Shown here: positions 53,170-61,816 of the stretch, piece after piece
How the letters are laid out: each line of letters opens with the position of its first letter
Position numbering within the stretch: the first letter of the stretch is position 1
Source: Bacillota bacterium
GTDB taxonomy: Bacteria > Bacillota > Clostridia > Christensenellales > SZUA-584
DNA: 64,000 bases
Reading direction: 5' to 3'
NCBI GenBank assembly: GCA_023410595.1
Contig: JAEYPO010000002.1
Coordinates: 10,415 to 74,414, forward strand
Program-made: the position numbers and the translations under genes
Notes under the pieces: generated by a model
What the model saw: the letters and a program-made list of their open reading frames with translations, nothing else
Databases searched by the model: none
Told to the model about the DNA's origin: nothing

Positions 53170-54003
53170 TTACCTTCCGTTGTTTATATCTATCAGATCG
53201 TAATAAGCGCTGTCGGCGTAATCAAGGTAGCCCTGCCGCGCGATATAATCGAGCGACTCCTTGCTTGCTCCGTCTACCTCGATCCTCGCGGGCATGTCTT
53301 TGTTGTAATATATGTAATAACCAAGCATCATTATCTCTCCCGGCGTCAAGTCCTCCGAGTAATACGCCTCCTCGACGCTTTTCATGTTCTCTTCCGTCGG
53401 GTCGGAACACCACTTGCTTACGAGGTCCACCCCGGCTTTTATCCTGTCCTGCTTCTGCTGCGAGTCAAAAAGGCTTATATACGCCGCTCCCTGCTGCGGC
53501 AGCGTGCACATCATGCCGCAGAAGTATTCTCCGTCGTCCTCGCCAAGGCCGCTCATCCGTCCGTTTATTATGTCGGACATCATGCCGGTCTCATCTTTAA
53601 GCTCCGCCCATTCGTCCGAGCCGTAATCCTTCATGCCGGGCCACATGCCCCAGAGCGCTTCATACTGCTCGCTTGTTATCTTGCCTTCATCGAACATGTC
53701 CTTTATCGCGTCCGCGGCGGACATGTCAAGATAATCCCTGCAATACCCGATAAGCTTTTCGTATTCCTTTTGCGCCGCTGCCTGCTCGGGCAACACCGTA
53801 GGCGACGGCGAAGGCGAGGGCGGGGGCGACGGCGAAAGCGTGGGGGAGGGTGAAACAAAAGGCGTCGCAATAGGCGACTCAGCAGCGCTTGGAGAGGGAG
53901 CCTCTTCCGTGCCGTAAGGATCGGTGTCTATGGGGAATATCGAGCACGCGGCAAGGCAGGCCGCAGCCGCGGCTGTCAAAAGCAGCGCGATCAATTTTTT
54001 CAT
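53170..54003 (-). CDS. Lipoprotein with Pro/Ser tether
   Basis: 277 residues. Lipobox LAAC near Cys20, then a low-complexity Pro-Ser-Thr tether (about 35-75) and a helical, acidic domain with four Cys. No family recognised. GAAGGAGG before the ATG. Surface-exposed; role unknown. Confidence 0.8.
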   Translation of the reverse strand: MKKLIALLLTAAAAACLAACSIFPIDTDPYGTEEAPSPSAAESPIATPFVSPSPTLSPSPPPSPSPSPTVLPEQAAAQKEYEKLIGYCRDYLDMSAADAIKDMFDEGKITSEQYEALWGMWPGMKDYGSDEWAELKDETGMMSDIINGRMSGLGEDDGEYFCGMMCTLPQQGAAYISLFDSQQKQDRIKAGVDLVSKWCSDPTEENMKSVEEAYYSEDLTPGEIMMLGYYIYYNKDMPARIEVDGASKESLDYIARQGYLDYADSAYYDLIDINNGR

Positions 54004-54184
54004 GTGTTTCCTCCTTCACCACCTGACCGTATACCTGTATATTACACCAATATTCCGATCATTACAAACTTCATTTCCGGCATTATCCAAAACACAGTAA
54101 CGCCCCCCGAGGCTTACGGCTTTACCCGCCAATAACGAAAGAACGCCGTATCAGGCGTCCTTGCACGTATATTCCGCAGCCTTT

Positions 54185-55453
54185 TTAAGCCGCTTTATCC
54201 TTTATCTCAGAAAGATTCTCCGCAAACACATGGCGTATCGGCGACCACTCGACTCTTTTCTGCAGCAGCGCCGCTATTGTTATCGGCACATATGTGAACA
54301 TAAACAGCGGGAACGTAAACAGGTAAAGTATCTTCTTTTTCGCGCTGCAGTAGATGTTTTTCCATTCGCTGATAAGCGTGATGGCTCCGAATAATATAAG
54401 CGACGCGTAAAAATTCACAAACGCGGCGCCCAGTTGTCCCAGCGCCAATACCGACAGTGCGTGGTCGTTGAATATACACCCGTATATAATAGACCCGGTA
54501 TTTAAAAACAACAGCGCGAGAGAGACCATCGCCGCTGGCGCGACGGTCATAAACATATCAAAGCACTGAAACTTCCTGCCGGTGAAGCACCCTTTTATAA
54601 GCCTCGCTCCATAACGGCGTATGACCTGGTAAAATCCTTTTGTCCAGCGCATCCGCTGGTCCCACGACGATTTGAAGCGCACAGGCTGCTCGTCATATAT
54701 GAACGCCTTCTCGCAGTAGCCTATAACTTCCCTTCCCAGCACCTTGTCTACGGAGAATTCTATATCCTCTGTAAGCAGATGATATTTCCAGCCGCCGTCT
54801 CTGCCGAGTATTTCGCTCGACACAAGAAATCCCGTTCCGGATATTGCGCAGCTCGTGTTGCATATCATCCTCGCGCCGTTCAAGTACTTCGACTCCCTTA
54901 AAAACCACAGCCCATATCCCGCGGATATCCAGTTGTACCCGAAGTTCTTCGAGTTCCTGTAGCTCGTCACGACCCGGTAGCCCGCGCCGAATACGTTGTT
55001 CATCTCTTTTACATAGTTCTCGTCAAGCACGTTGTCCGCGTCGAACACGAAATACCCGTCGTAGCTGCCTATGCCGCGCATGTTGTGTATATGCCTAAGC
55101 GCATAATCGAGCGCGTATCCTTTTCCGACATGTTTACCATCGCTGCGCTCGAAAACCGTTGCCTTAAAGGCGCGCGCGACGTCCGCCGTATCGTCGGTGC
55201 AGTTGTCCGCGACAACGTATACGTCTATCTTGTCTTTGGGATAGTTCTGGGCTCTTATACTCTTTATCAGCTCGCCCAGCACCAGGCTTTCGTTCCTTGC
55301 CGCTATTACTACGGCAAACCTGTGCAGCCTGTCCGCTTTATACACGGGCATCTTCTTTATGAGCCTTACCACTATGTAGACTGTCTGATAAAAGTAGCAG
55401 CAAAAAAACAATACAAATATAAAAAAGTTTAAGTCTGTCAGCCAATGATGCAT
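54185..55453 (-). CDS. Membrane glycosyltransferase, GT2 (cellulose-synthase-like)
   Basis: 422 residues: helix near 8-30, GT2 domain, three to four C-terminal helices. VIAARNES, the DxD-type FDADN, TEDIEF and QRMRW (QxxRW) are the processive GT2 motifs, so it probably makes a linear polysaccharide from a UDP-sugar and extrudes it. No synthase partners nearby. Ribosome site weak. A poor hairpin at 54131-54160 may end the transcript. Confidence 0.9.
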   Translation of the reverse strand: MHHWLTDLNFFIFVLFFCCYFYQTVYIVVRLIKKMPVYKADRLHRFAVVIAARNESLVLGELIKSIRAQNYPKDKIDVYVVADNCTDDTADVARAFKATVFERSDGKHVGKGYALDYALRHIHNMRGIGSYDGYFVFDADNVLDENYVKEMNNVFGAGYRVVTSYRNSKNFGYNWISAGYGLWFLRESKYLNGARMICNTSCAISGTGFLVSSEILGRDGGWKYHLLTEDIEFSVDKVLGREVIGYCEKAFIYDEQPVRFKSSWDQRMRWTKGFYQVIRRYGARLIKGCFTGRKFQCFDMFMTVAPAAMVSLALLFLNTGSIIYGCIFNDHALSVLALGQLGAAFVNFYASLILFGAITLISEWKNIYCSAKKKILYLFTFPLFMFTYVPITIAALLQKRVEWSPIRHVFAENLSEIKDKAA

Positions 55454-55630
55454 AATTAATTACGTCTTCCCCCCTAAAGTTGTACCGGCAGACAAGTATA
55501 TTACGGCGGATGTATTATTTCAATACTTTTTTAACTTATCATTGTTGCTTGTTTATTTTGGCCTTTATTTATGGACGTTCCAAATTTGTACTGTTCCACC
55601 CCAACTGATAAGTTTTTATAATAGTATGCT

Positions 55631-56077
55631 TTACCTGCAGTACTTGCCAAGCCTGCCGAGGTTGAAAGGCGGACGCCTGCCGCCCGCTTGCCTCGGCCCG
55701 AGCAGTCCCGCGCTCTCCAAAAACTTCGTGTGCAGCGTCGTCGATTTATCGCTCTCCTCCCAGTAACGGTGGATAAAAAGCTCGCCCTTTGCCACGCACT
55801 CTAAGAGCGCCTCGTTGGGCTTTATGTGCTTGTCCCGCGCGTCAGAGCCGCAGACATATCCCGACCTCCAAAGCTCGAGTGTGCCGCGAGTTATGCCGAG
55901 CGCTATACACAGCCCGGATATGCTGTACCTGTCCGCGGCAGCCGCCTGCTCAGAGTACTCCTTTATGCGCGCGTCGACAGCTTTAGTGTCTATGTCCCAG
56001 CCGCTCCTTACTTTTTTGACGTATCCGCTGAAATGTTCCGCCATGTTTTTGTCCATGCCCCTGCCGCTTAATTTCAT
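55631..56077 (-). CDS. Terminase small-subunit-like protein (orphan)
   Basis: 148 residues. YSISGLCIALGITRGTLELW is a helix-turn-helix like that of gp3-type small terminases, preceded by KAVDARIKEYSEQAA and followed by LECVAKGELFIHRYWEE, the helical oligomerisation part; the end (GLLGP) fits the family less well. Such proteins recognise phage pac/cos sites. It lies 4.8 kb from the terminase large subunit with bacterial genes in between. GGAGG 6 bases before ATG. Confidence 0.6.
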   Translation of the reverse strand: MKLSGRGMDKNMAEHFSGYVKKVRSGWDIDTKAVDARIKEYSEQAAAADRYSISGLCIALGITRGTLELWRSGYVCGSDARDKHIKPNEALLECVAKGELFIHRYWEESDKSTTLHTKFLESAGLLGPRQAGGRRPPFNLGRLGKYCR

Positions 56078-56205
56078 GCTTTACCTCCGCGTACTTTCTC
56101 ACTGTCGTAGCATACGCCAAAGAAGAACTCACGAGCGCTCAGCTTGTCTGCACGCGGCGTTTGTGTTAACATACAGCATATATTACACTAACAGGAGAAA
56201 ACGCA

Positions 56206-57192
56206 ATGAACAAAAGCAGGAACAAAACGCATATCAAATCAGCGAAACCGGCGCTCGTGTGCTTTGTTCTTGCCTTTTTGCTGATATTGACCGCTCTGCC
56301 CGCCTGTGCCGGCGTTAAAGAGACGCCGCCGGACGCCTCGCCGTCCGATGCGGTGTCGGAAACTCCCGCCGCGGCCTTGACGCCTTCGCCCACGCCGGTT
56401 AAGACGACGCAGCCCGATGTAACTCTTTCGCCGGAGGTGCCGGCTTCGGATTCTCCAAAACCAACGGATAAGCAGGAACCCACACAAAAGCCGTCCCAGG
56501 AACCGTCAAAGGAGCCCGCGCAAAAGCCGTCGCAGAACACGGGCGGACAGCCGCTTTCCGGCGTCAAGATAGGCCTTGACCCCGGCCACCAGTCCAAAGC
56601 GAATTCCGATAAAGAGCCCGTTTCTCCGGGAAGCGGCGAGATGAAAAAGAAGGTCTCGTCGGGCACTCAGGGGCGCTTTACGCGTGTGCCGGAATATAAG
56701 GTAGTACTTAAGGTCGGGCTCAAGCTCAAGGAAAAGCTCGAAGCATTAGGCGCGAAGGTAGTGATGACGCGCGAGACGAACGATGTAAACATCTCGAACG
56801 CCGAGCGCGCGCAGATGATGAACGATAATGGCGTCGACTGCTGGCTCAGGATACACGCCAACGGCAACGATAACCCCGAAGTGTACGGCATGTTCATGCT
56901 TGTGCCCAAAGAGGGCTGCCTCGATACGTCCGACGCCGCCGTGCAGGAAGCGAGCGTAAAACTGGCCAAGGCGCTGCTCAAAGCCGCCGTCTCCTCGACG
57001 GGCGCAAAAGATTTAGGGCTGCAGCCGCGCGGCGACCAGACGGGCTTCAACTGGTCTAAAGTACCCGTATGCAACATAGAGATGGGCTACATGACGAACG
57101 AAAACGAAGACAACCTGCTTGTCTCGGACGATTATCAGGAAAGCATAGCACAGGGCCTCGCACAGGGCTTTGCCGATTACTTCTCAAACTAA
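56206..57192 (+). CDS. N-acetylmuramoyl-L-alanine amidase (Amidase_3), lipoprotein-like
   Basis: 328 residues. Signal with possible lipobox LPAC, a Pro/Ser/Thr/Lys-rich spacer about 40-118, then a zinc amidase domain: GLDPGHQ (His ligand), RIHANGN (His ligand) and the catalytic Glu in NIEMGYMTN. Cleaves the bond between MurNAc and stem peptide. Strong ACAGGAG site. The next gene is a close paralogue with another spacer. Confidence 0.92.
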   Translation: MNKSRNKTHIKSAKPALVCFVLAFLLILTALPACAGVKETPPDASPSDAVSETPAAALTPSPTPVKTTQPDVTLSPEVPASDSPKPTDKQEPTQKPSQEPSKEPAQKPSQNTGGQPLSGVKIGLDPGHQSKANSDKEPVSPGSGEMKKKVSSGTQGRFTRVPEYKVVLKVGLKLKEKLEALGAKVVMTRETNDVNISNAERAQMMNDNGVDCWLRIHANGNDNPEVYGMFMLVPKEGCLDTSDAAVQEASVKLAKALLKAAVSSTGAKDLGLQPRGDQTGFNWSKVPVCNIEMGYMTNENEDNLLVSDDYQESIAQGLAQGFADYFSN

Positions 57193-57308
57193 CTTTATAT
57201 CGCGTTATTGCTATTCAGTGATAATGTGCCCGGCGACCAAGGCTGAGCGCATTGCCATTATTTTTTACATATGTTAATATATCCGTATAAATTGGCGGGA
57301 GCTTCGCG

Positions 57309-58502
57309 ATGAGAAAACACTTCAGGCCGGCAGCGGCAGTCACAGCAGCATTGCTTATGCTTTTCATGTTTACAGCCGTCGCGCTTTGCGCGGGGGCAAT
57401 TAGTTCGTCCGTATATACGGTAGACCGTGCTCAAGGGTTTTTGCGCGGCGTGCCCGCGGGTACGTCTTTGGACGCTCTCAAGGCCAACCTTGCAAACGAC
57501 GCCGCGGCCATATCGTGCTGCGACTCAAGCGGCGCGCCTTACGGCGGCGCTGCCATGACGGGCATAACGGTAACGCTCAGCGAGGGAGGCGCGGCCGCAG
57601 ATACGCTCAAAGTTGTAGTTCCGGGCGACCCGAACGGCGACGGCAATATATCCATATTTGACTACACGCTGGCGCGGCTCGATATACTGGGCTTAAAACC
57701 GCTTTCCAACGAATACCGCGCGGCTGCCGACGTTGACGGAAACGGCAGTGTCACTATATACGATTATACGCTGATGCGGCTTCACATACTCGGCCTTAAG
57801 GCTATAACACCGGCTCCGACCGCGCCTTCGGGCATGCCGCTCTCGGGCAGAAAGATAGGCCTTGACCCCGGTCATCAGGCAAACGCGAACTCAGGCCTCG
57901 AGCCTGCCTCTCCGGGCAGCGGCGACATGAAAAAGAAGGTATCTTCGGGCACACAGGGGCGCTTTACGGGCGTGGCCGAATATGTAATCAACCTTCAGGT
58001 CGCGCTCAAGCTGAAAGGAAAGCTGGAGGCGCTGGGCGCGACTGTTGTAATGACACGCGAAACAAACGATAAAAGCGTTGATATCTCAAACGCCGCGCGC
58101 GCTCAGATGATGAACGATGCCGGCGTCGACTGCTGGCTCAGGATACACGCGAACGGCAACAACAACCCCGCCGTGTACGGCATGGAGACTCTGGTGCCGA
58201 AGGAGGGCTGCCTAAACACGACCGATAAGTCCGTCTACAATGCGAGCGTAAGGCTGGCCAAGGCGCTGCAGTCCGCCGCTTTTGCCGCCGCCGCAACGCA
58301 GCCCGGCTTTGTTACGAAGGATCTGGGGCTCTCTTACCGCGATGACCAGACGGGCTTCAACTGGTCGTCGCGTCCGGTGTGCAACATAGAGATGGGCTAC
58401 ATGACGAACAAAGACGAGGATGAACATCTCGTCGCTGACGACTATCAGGAAAGAATAGCGCAGGGCCTCGCTAATGGGTTCGTAAGCTACTTCGGGGGCT
58501 GA
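57309..58502 (+). CDS. N-acetylmuramoyl-L-alanine amidase with dockerin dyad
   Basis: 397 residues. Signal 1-28; a beta domain about 30-98; a dockerin type I pair, GDPNGDGNISIFDYTLARLD and AADVDGNGSVTIYDYTLMRL (Ca2+-binding Asp/Asn loops), about 100-160; then Amidase_3 with GLDPGHQ, RIHANGN and NIEMGYMTN. The amidase part is very similar to the neighbour's, a tandem duplication. The dockerin suggests attachment to a cohesin-bearing scaffold on the surface. Confidence 0.92.
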   Translation: MRKHFRPAAAVTAALLMLFMFTAVALCAGAISSSVYTVDRAQGFLRGVPAGTSLDALKANLANDAAAISCCDSSGAPYGGAAMTGITVTLSEGGAAADTLKVVVPGDPNGDGNISIFDYTLARLDILGLKPLSNEYRAAADVDGNGSVTIYDYTLMRLHILGLKAITPAPTAPSGMPLSGRKIGLDPGHQANANSGLEPASPGSGDMKKKVSSGTQGRFTGVAEYVINLQVALKLKGKLEALGATVVMTRETNDKSVDISNAARAQMMNDAGVDCWLRIHANGNNNPAVYGMETLVPKEGCLNTTDKSVYNASVRLAKALQSAAFAAAATQPGFVTKDLGLSYRDDQTGFNWSSRPVCNIEMGYMTNKDEDEHLVADDYQERIAQGLANGFVSYFGG

Positions 58503-58550
58503 CTTAAGACTTGCCGGTGGTAACCGGACTGATGGTAAGGAGGTATCCGT

Positions 58551-58919
58551 ATGAAAAAGGCTGGCAAAGTTCTCGGCATACTCGGCGGTATCATACTTTT
58601 TTATCATGCTATCTCCATGATATCTTTCATCGCAGTCGACATACTGACCGCTGCAATAGGCTTACTGGGCCTTGCCGGCGCGGGCGCGGCGATAATAGGG
58701 AACACGTACGTGGAATCAAGGCGCCTCAAGCGCGTGCTGCTCATCGCGGCTCCCTGCACGAGCGCTGCCGCGTTTGGTTCCATAATCATACCGGCGGCCG
58801 TATCGGGCAGCTTAAAGCTCGCCAACGAGGTAACGTTCGTAATATTGGGCGTAATGGCGCTCACGTGCGTGCTGCTCATACTCAGCGCCGTACTCGTGCT
58901 CAGTAAGGATAACGCATAA
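58551..58919 (+). CDS. Small membrane protein, four helices
   Basis: 122 residues: four hydrophobic segments (VLGILGGIILFYHAI, AAIGLLGLAGAGAAIIG, SAAAFGSIIIPAAV, VILGVMALTCVLLIL). No family recognised with confidence. GGAGG 8 bases before ATG; 48 bases after the amidase stop, so possibly the same transcript. Confidence 0.75.
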   Translation: MKKAGKVLGILGGIILFYHAISMISFIAVDILTAAIGLLGLAGAGAAIIGNTYVESRRLKRVLLIAAPCTSAAAFGSIIIPAAVSGSLKLANEVTFVILGVMALTCVLLILSAVLVLSKDNA

Positions 58920-58997
58920 TACGACTGTTCCTGCAAGTGTTTAATCCGCAGCTGAAAAGACGGGCTCTCTGTACGCCGTCATCTGTGCAAATAATTT

Positions 58998-59028
58998 AAG
59001 TCTCCGAAAATGTCGCGAGACTTTTTTA
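58998..59028 (+). terminator. Terminator of the amidase/membrane protein transcript
   Basis: AAGTCTC, 12-base loop, GAGACTT, TTTT. Confidence 0.8.
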
Positions 59029-59146
59029 GTATGCCTATCAGTAATTAAAGAGAACCAATTATGTGCTGCGGCTGCGAGCGGCTGCGGCTGTTGCCGCCCG
59101 CCCGGCAAAGAGCGAGACGCTGGAATGGTATGGAGGAGAGGCAGCG

Positions 59147-59330
59147 GGCGTCCGCAGGACGCCCCTACGATGGTGAAGAGGCGACAATGCGTGTAGAGGC
59201 GGTCTCAGGCCGCAGTATCACGGAGAGCGTATAAGGCGTAGAAATATACCCTATCGGCGCTTCGCGCCACTTCCCCTGCCGGGGCCCCCGGCGAACAAAG
59301 TTCGTTGGGGTGGGTGAAAGGGGAAGCTAT
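59147..59330 (+). repeat. Family C unit and family B element
   Basis: GGGCGTCCGCAGGACGCCC stem at about 59147, linker CTACGATGGTGAAG, then ACCCTATCGGCGCTTCGCGCC at 59248; the family B arm CTTCCCC is separated from its partner GGGGAAG by an inserted family A-like GTTCGTTGGGG segment. No gene in 59029-59486 otherwise. Confidence 0.8.
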
Positions 59331-59486
59331 ACACCGGGCGGTCTTTACTGACCGAAATTGAGAGTGTGTACCTTTCTCAATTTACACTATGTTCATATTA
59401 TATACGGAAACAGTTCATAGAATTGCCATATTTGCGTACTATCCTGTCCAGGTAGATTCTAAGATGTGAAAGGAGAAACATCACAA

Positions 59487-59795
59487 ATGAAAAAAATCGG
59501 TTTGATAGTACTTGCTTTAGTCATGGCGTTCGCGTTCGCGGCCTGCAACGGCGATAAGCCGGCCGTGTCTGAGAACCCGTCGGCTGCGGTAAGCCCGTCG
59601 GCTCTGGAAGAACCCTCGCAAAACGAGGAAGCGCCTGAGAGCGAGGATATGGAAGAGCCCTCGCAAAACGAGGAAGCGCCCGAGAGCCCGTCGGCTCCGG
59701 AAGAGCCTTCGCAAAGCCCCGAAACGTCTGAAAGTCCGTCCGCCAGCCCGTCGGCTTCCGCTATAATTTCGACGTCGCCAGCGGCTGCTGAATAA
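59487..59795 (+). CDS. Low-complexity lipoprotein
   Basis: 102 residues. Signal and lipobox FAAC (Cys near 20), then only Ser/Pro/Glu: the unit EEPSQNEEAPES occurs twice at the DNA level too. No folded domain, so it may be a spacer-like surface protein or a remnant of a larger lipoprotein. AAAGGAG upstream. Confidence 0.65.
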   Translation: MKKIGLIVLALVMAFAFAACNGDKPAVSENPSAAVSPSALEEPSQNEEAPESEDMEEPSQNEEAPESPSAPEEPSQSPETSESPSASPSASAIISTSPAAAE

Positions 59796-59828
59796 TCCCA
59801 TAGCCCTATAAAGTCAGGGTTTACCTTC

Positions 59829-59856
59829 AAAGAAGCGGCTTTTTAGCCGCTTCTTT
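59829..59856 (+). terminator. Palindromic terminator
   Basis: AAAGAAGCGGCT, TTTT, AGCCGCTTCTTT; perfect stem, short T-run. Confidence 0.6.
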
Positions 59857-59880
59857 GCTGTAAAAACGATACTTAATCAT

Positions 59881-59954
59881 CATGCGTTATCCGCACCACA
59901 ATAAACGGATACCATCTAAATAGCCGGAACGACACAGGGGTCGTTCCCTACAAT
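59881..59954 (+). repeat. Family E element, second copy
   Basis: Matches 51076-51148 over the whole length with few changes; ends GGAACGACACAGGGGTCGTT. From here to 60177 no gene is seen. Confidence 0.85.
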
Positions 59955-60177
59955 CTGCCGTTATTATTATTATGTATTGATAGCAATGACAAATTTGGAT
60001 TTATCGATACTCTTAAAGCCTTTTCAGCCGCTTCTTTGTAAAAAACAAAGCCGGATGCAACTCTGTGAGAGGCGGGGGATACCGGACACTTTACTTTTCT
60101 TACCAGCGTGTATTAAAATATACATGACACTCTGGAGCGCTTTAAACGTAAAGCGGCATAAGGGGTAGTATGAACCT

Positions 60178-60393
60178 ATGGTGCGAAAGCGGCTCGTGCC
60201 TATAGCTGTATGCATGGTGCTTTTCTACCGCAAAAAGCTGTTGTTCAGGACGGTATATATAGTTAGAGCGGCTTTAGGCCTCGCATGCGCTTGCATGATA
60301 AGCATTCCTTACTTTTTAGGGACGGTTGCAGGCGAAGGGATAATAGTATACGCGCTGTTCAGCTCAAACCGAATCAATAACACGTTTTCATAG
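60178..60393 (+). CDS. Doubtful small hydrophobic ORF
   Basis: 71 residues with two hydrophobic stretches (GLACACMISIPYFLG, GIIVYALF). AGGGG is 12 bases before the ATG, too far for comfort. No family. It converges on the PNPOx gene 12 bases away. Confidence 0.25.
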   Translation: MVRKRLVPIAVCMVLFYRKKLLFRTVYIVRAALGLACACMISIPYFLGTVAGEGIIVYALFSSNRINNTFS

Positions 60394-60405
60394 CGCAAGA
60401 CAGCA

Positions 60406-60807
60406 CTAAAACGTTACGCTCCATGTGTTTTCGGAAAAGTCCTGAAACACGGCTATGCCGTCCATTACCCGGAACGCGGCGTGACGCGGGCCGTCCGGCT
60501 TTGTGTATTTATCGCGCAGAAACGGTACTTTAGCAAACGCGGCCTCATTGACCTCGGGGCGCTCGTCGCAGACGGCGGTGCCGCTTAAGCGCAGCCAGAC
60601 GCCTTTGGCTTCGCTGTACGCGCAAAGCTCGAACTTAGGGTTCGCTTTGATCTGGCGGAAGCAGAGCTTGTAATCGCCCATGCCTAAATAGAGCATGCCC
60701 TCGTATTCCATAAAGAATGCGAACGGGCGGACACGAGGCTGGCCGTCCTCGCACGTCGCAAAGAAAAAGTATTTCGCTTCTTCCAAAAATTTTAGTATTT
60801 CATCCAT
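60406..60807 (-). CDS. Pyridoxamine-5'-phosphate-oxidase-fold flavoprotein
   Basis: 133 residues. FFFATCEDGQPRVRPFAFF is the typical split-barrel start binding FMN; YLGMGDYKLCFRQIKANPKFEL follows as in the family. Probably a flavin reductase or haem/FMN-binding protein. AAAGG 6 bases before MDEILKF; longer starts overlap the promoter. Confidence 0.87.
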   Translation of the reverse strand: MDEILKFLEEAKYFFFATCEDGQPRVRPFAFFMEYEGMLYLGMGDYKLCFRQIKANPKFELCAYSEAKGVWLRLSGTAVCDERPEVNEAAFAKVPFLRDKYTKPDGPRHAAFRVMDGIAVFQDFSENTWSVTF

Positions 60808-60837
60808 AGTGCACCTTTTTATAGTTTGTTTTGTATA

Positions 60838-60866
60838 ATTATAGTACACAAAAAAGGAAGACACAA
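60838..60866 (-). promoter_or_regulatory. Promoter of the PNPOx-fold gene
   Basis: Minus strand TTGTGT (60861-60866), 17 bases, TATAAT (60838-60843). Confidence 0.6.
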
Positions 60867-61115
60867 GCATGTAATCCCATTTCTGGCAATCAAGACATCA
60901 GTCAAATGAGAGGGCGCAGGCTAACGCGACGGCAAATCTGAAGCTTGCCGGTTAAATATTTATGCAAATCACGGCGCAAACTATATCCGCGTGCAGTAAC
61001 AGGAGCAAAAAAGCCAGTTTGTAGCAGCAAACGTATCAATGAATATAATGATATGAAACGATAATAATAGATTATTGAATCCGCATATAGCCAAGACTGT
61101 ACAAGGAGCAAAAGC

Positions 61116-61313
61116 ATGGAAGCGGTACATTTCCGCAAAAAGCCTGTTGTCGTAAAGGCTTTTATAGCAAAAAAAGAGATGATAATCCATACGCTCGAGG
61201 GAGACATGAAAGCCGACGCGGGGGATTATATAATCACGGGAGTGAAGGGAGAGCAATACCCCTGCAAGCCCGACGTATTCAGGAGGACTTACGAGCCCGT
61301 GGACGAAGTGTGA
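61116..61313 (+). CDS. Phage-type small protein
   Basis: 65 residues: RKKPVVVKAFIAKKE, then IIHTLEGDMKADAGDYIITG, VKGEQYPCKPDVF. This GDWIITGVKGE-YPCKPDIF pattern is common in small phage and prophage proteins of unknown role. AAGGAG upstream. Its 3' end overlaps the convergent DUF4231 gene by 25 bases. Likely a phage relic or hitch-hiker of the defence locus. Confidence 0.8.
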   Translation: MEAVHFRKKPVVVKAFIAKKEMIIHTLEGDMKADAGDYIITGVKGEQYPCKPDVFRRTYEPVDEV

Positions 61314-61816
61314 TTTTGTCGGTCGTAAGGAACCATCAGTGCCCAGTTGTCGGTCTCTTTTCTCATGTATTCTTCGCATCTTGAGACAAGCGCCGCGTAT
61401 AACGAAGCGCCGCTGCCGACGCTGAACTCGCCGCACCGGGCGAAGAACCTGTAGAGTATGCACTTAAGCATTTCACATTGCGCCCTGTATTGTATCCACA
61501 GCTGCCTGAACCTGCCAAAAGCGTTTATCGCCGCCGCGGCGGTTATGCTCCAGCTCAGTATTACTATAATGAGCTTATAGCCGAACCCGCCGAAAGCGTC
61601 CGAGAAGAGCGTTATAACGGGTATGACGCTGCTCATTAATATGGAGAGTGTTGTCAGCAACTTATATGCCCTTTGATTGCGCACACTGCGTTTATCAAAC
61701 CACTCCATCTGTTCTATGACGCGCCCCATAATATAGTGCCTCGCGGAGCATTCTTCCATGCCGCTTACGAAATAGGCAAATTCCTGCCTTATAGCGCGGT
61801 TGCGCGTTTTTTTCAT
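61289..61816 (-). CDS. DUF4231 (SLATT-like) two-helix membrane protein
   Basis: 175 residues. A cytosolic helix with MEWFDKRSVRNQRAYKLL, two helices about 54-72 and 80-99 separated by a short loop, and a long C-terminal helix (RFRQLWIQYRAQCEMLKCIL): the layout of DUF4231/SLATT proteins, predicted membrane effectors of nucleotide-signal defence systems that may open pores. Its ATG overlaps the TIR-like gene's stop by four bases, and AAAGGAG lies inside that gene, so the two are made together. Confidence 0.82.
   Translation of the reverse strand: MKKTRNRAIRQEFAYFVSGMEECSARHYIMGRVIEQMEWFDKRSVRNQRAYKLLTTLSILMSSVIPVITLFSDAFGGFGYKLIIVILSWSITAAAAINAFGRFRQLWIQYRAQCEMLKCILYRFFARCGEFSVGSGASLYAALVSRCEEYMRKETDNWALMVPYDRQNHTSSTGS

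Noticed and set aside
60902..61207. 101-codon minus-strand frame near the phage-type gene
   Set aside because: It overlaps the well-supported plus-strand gene and has no ribosome site.
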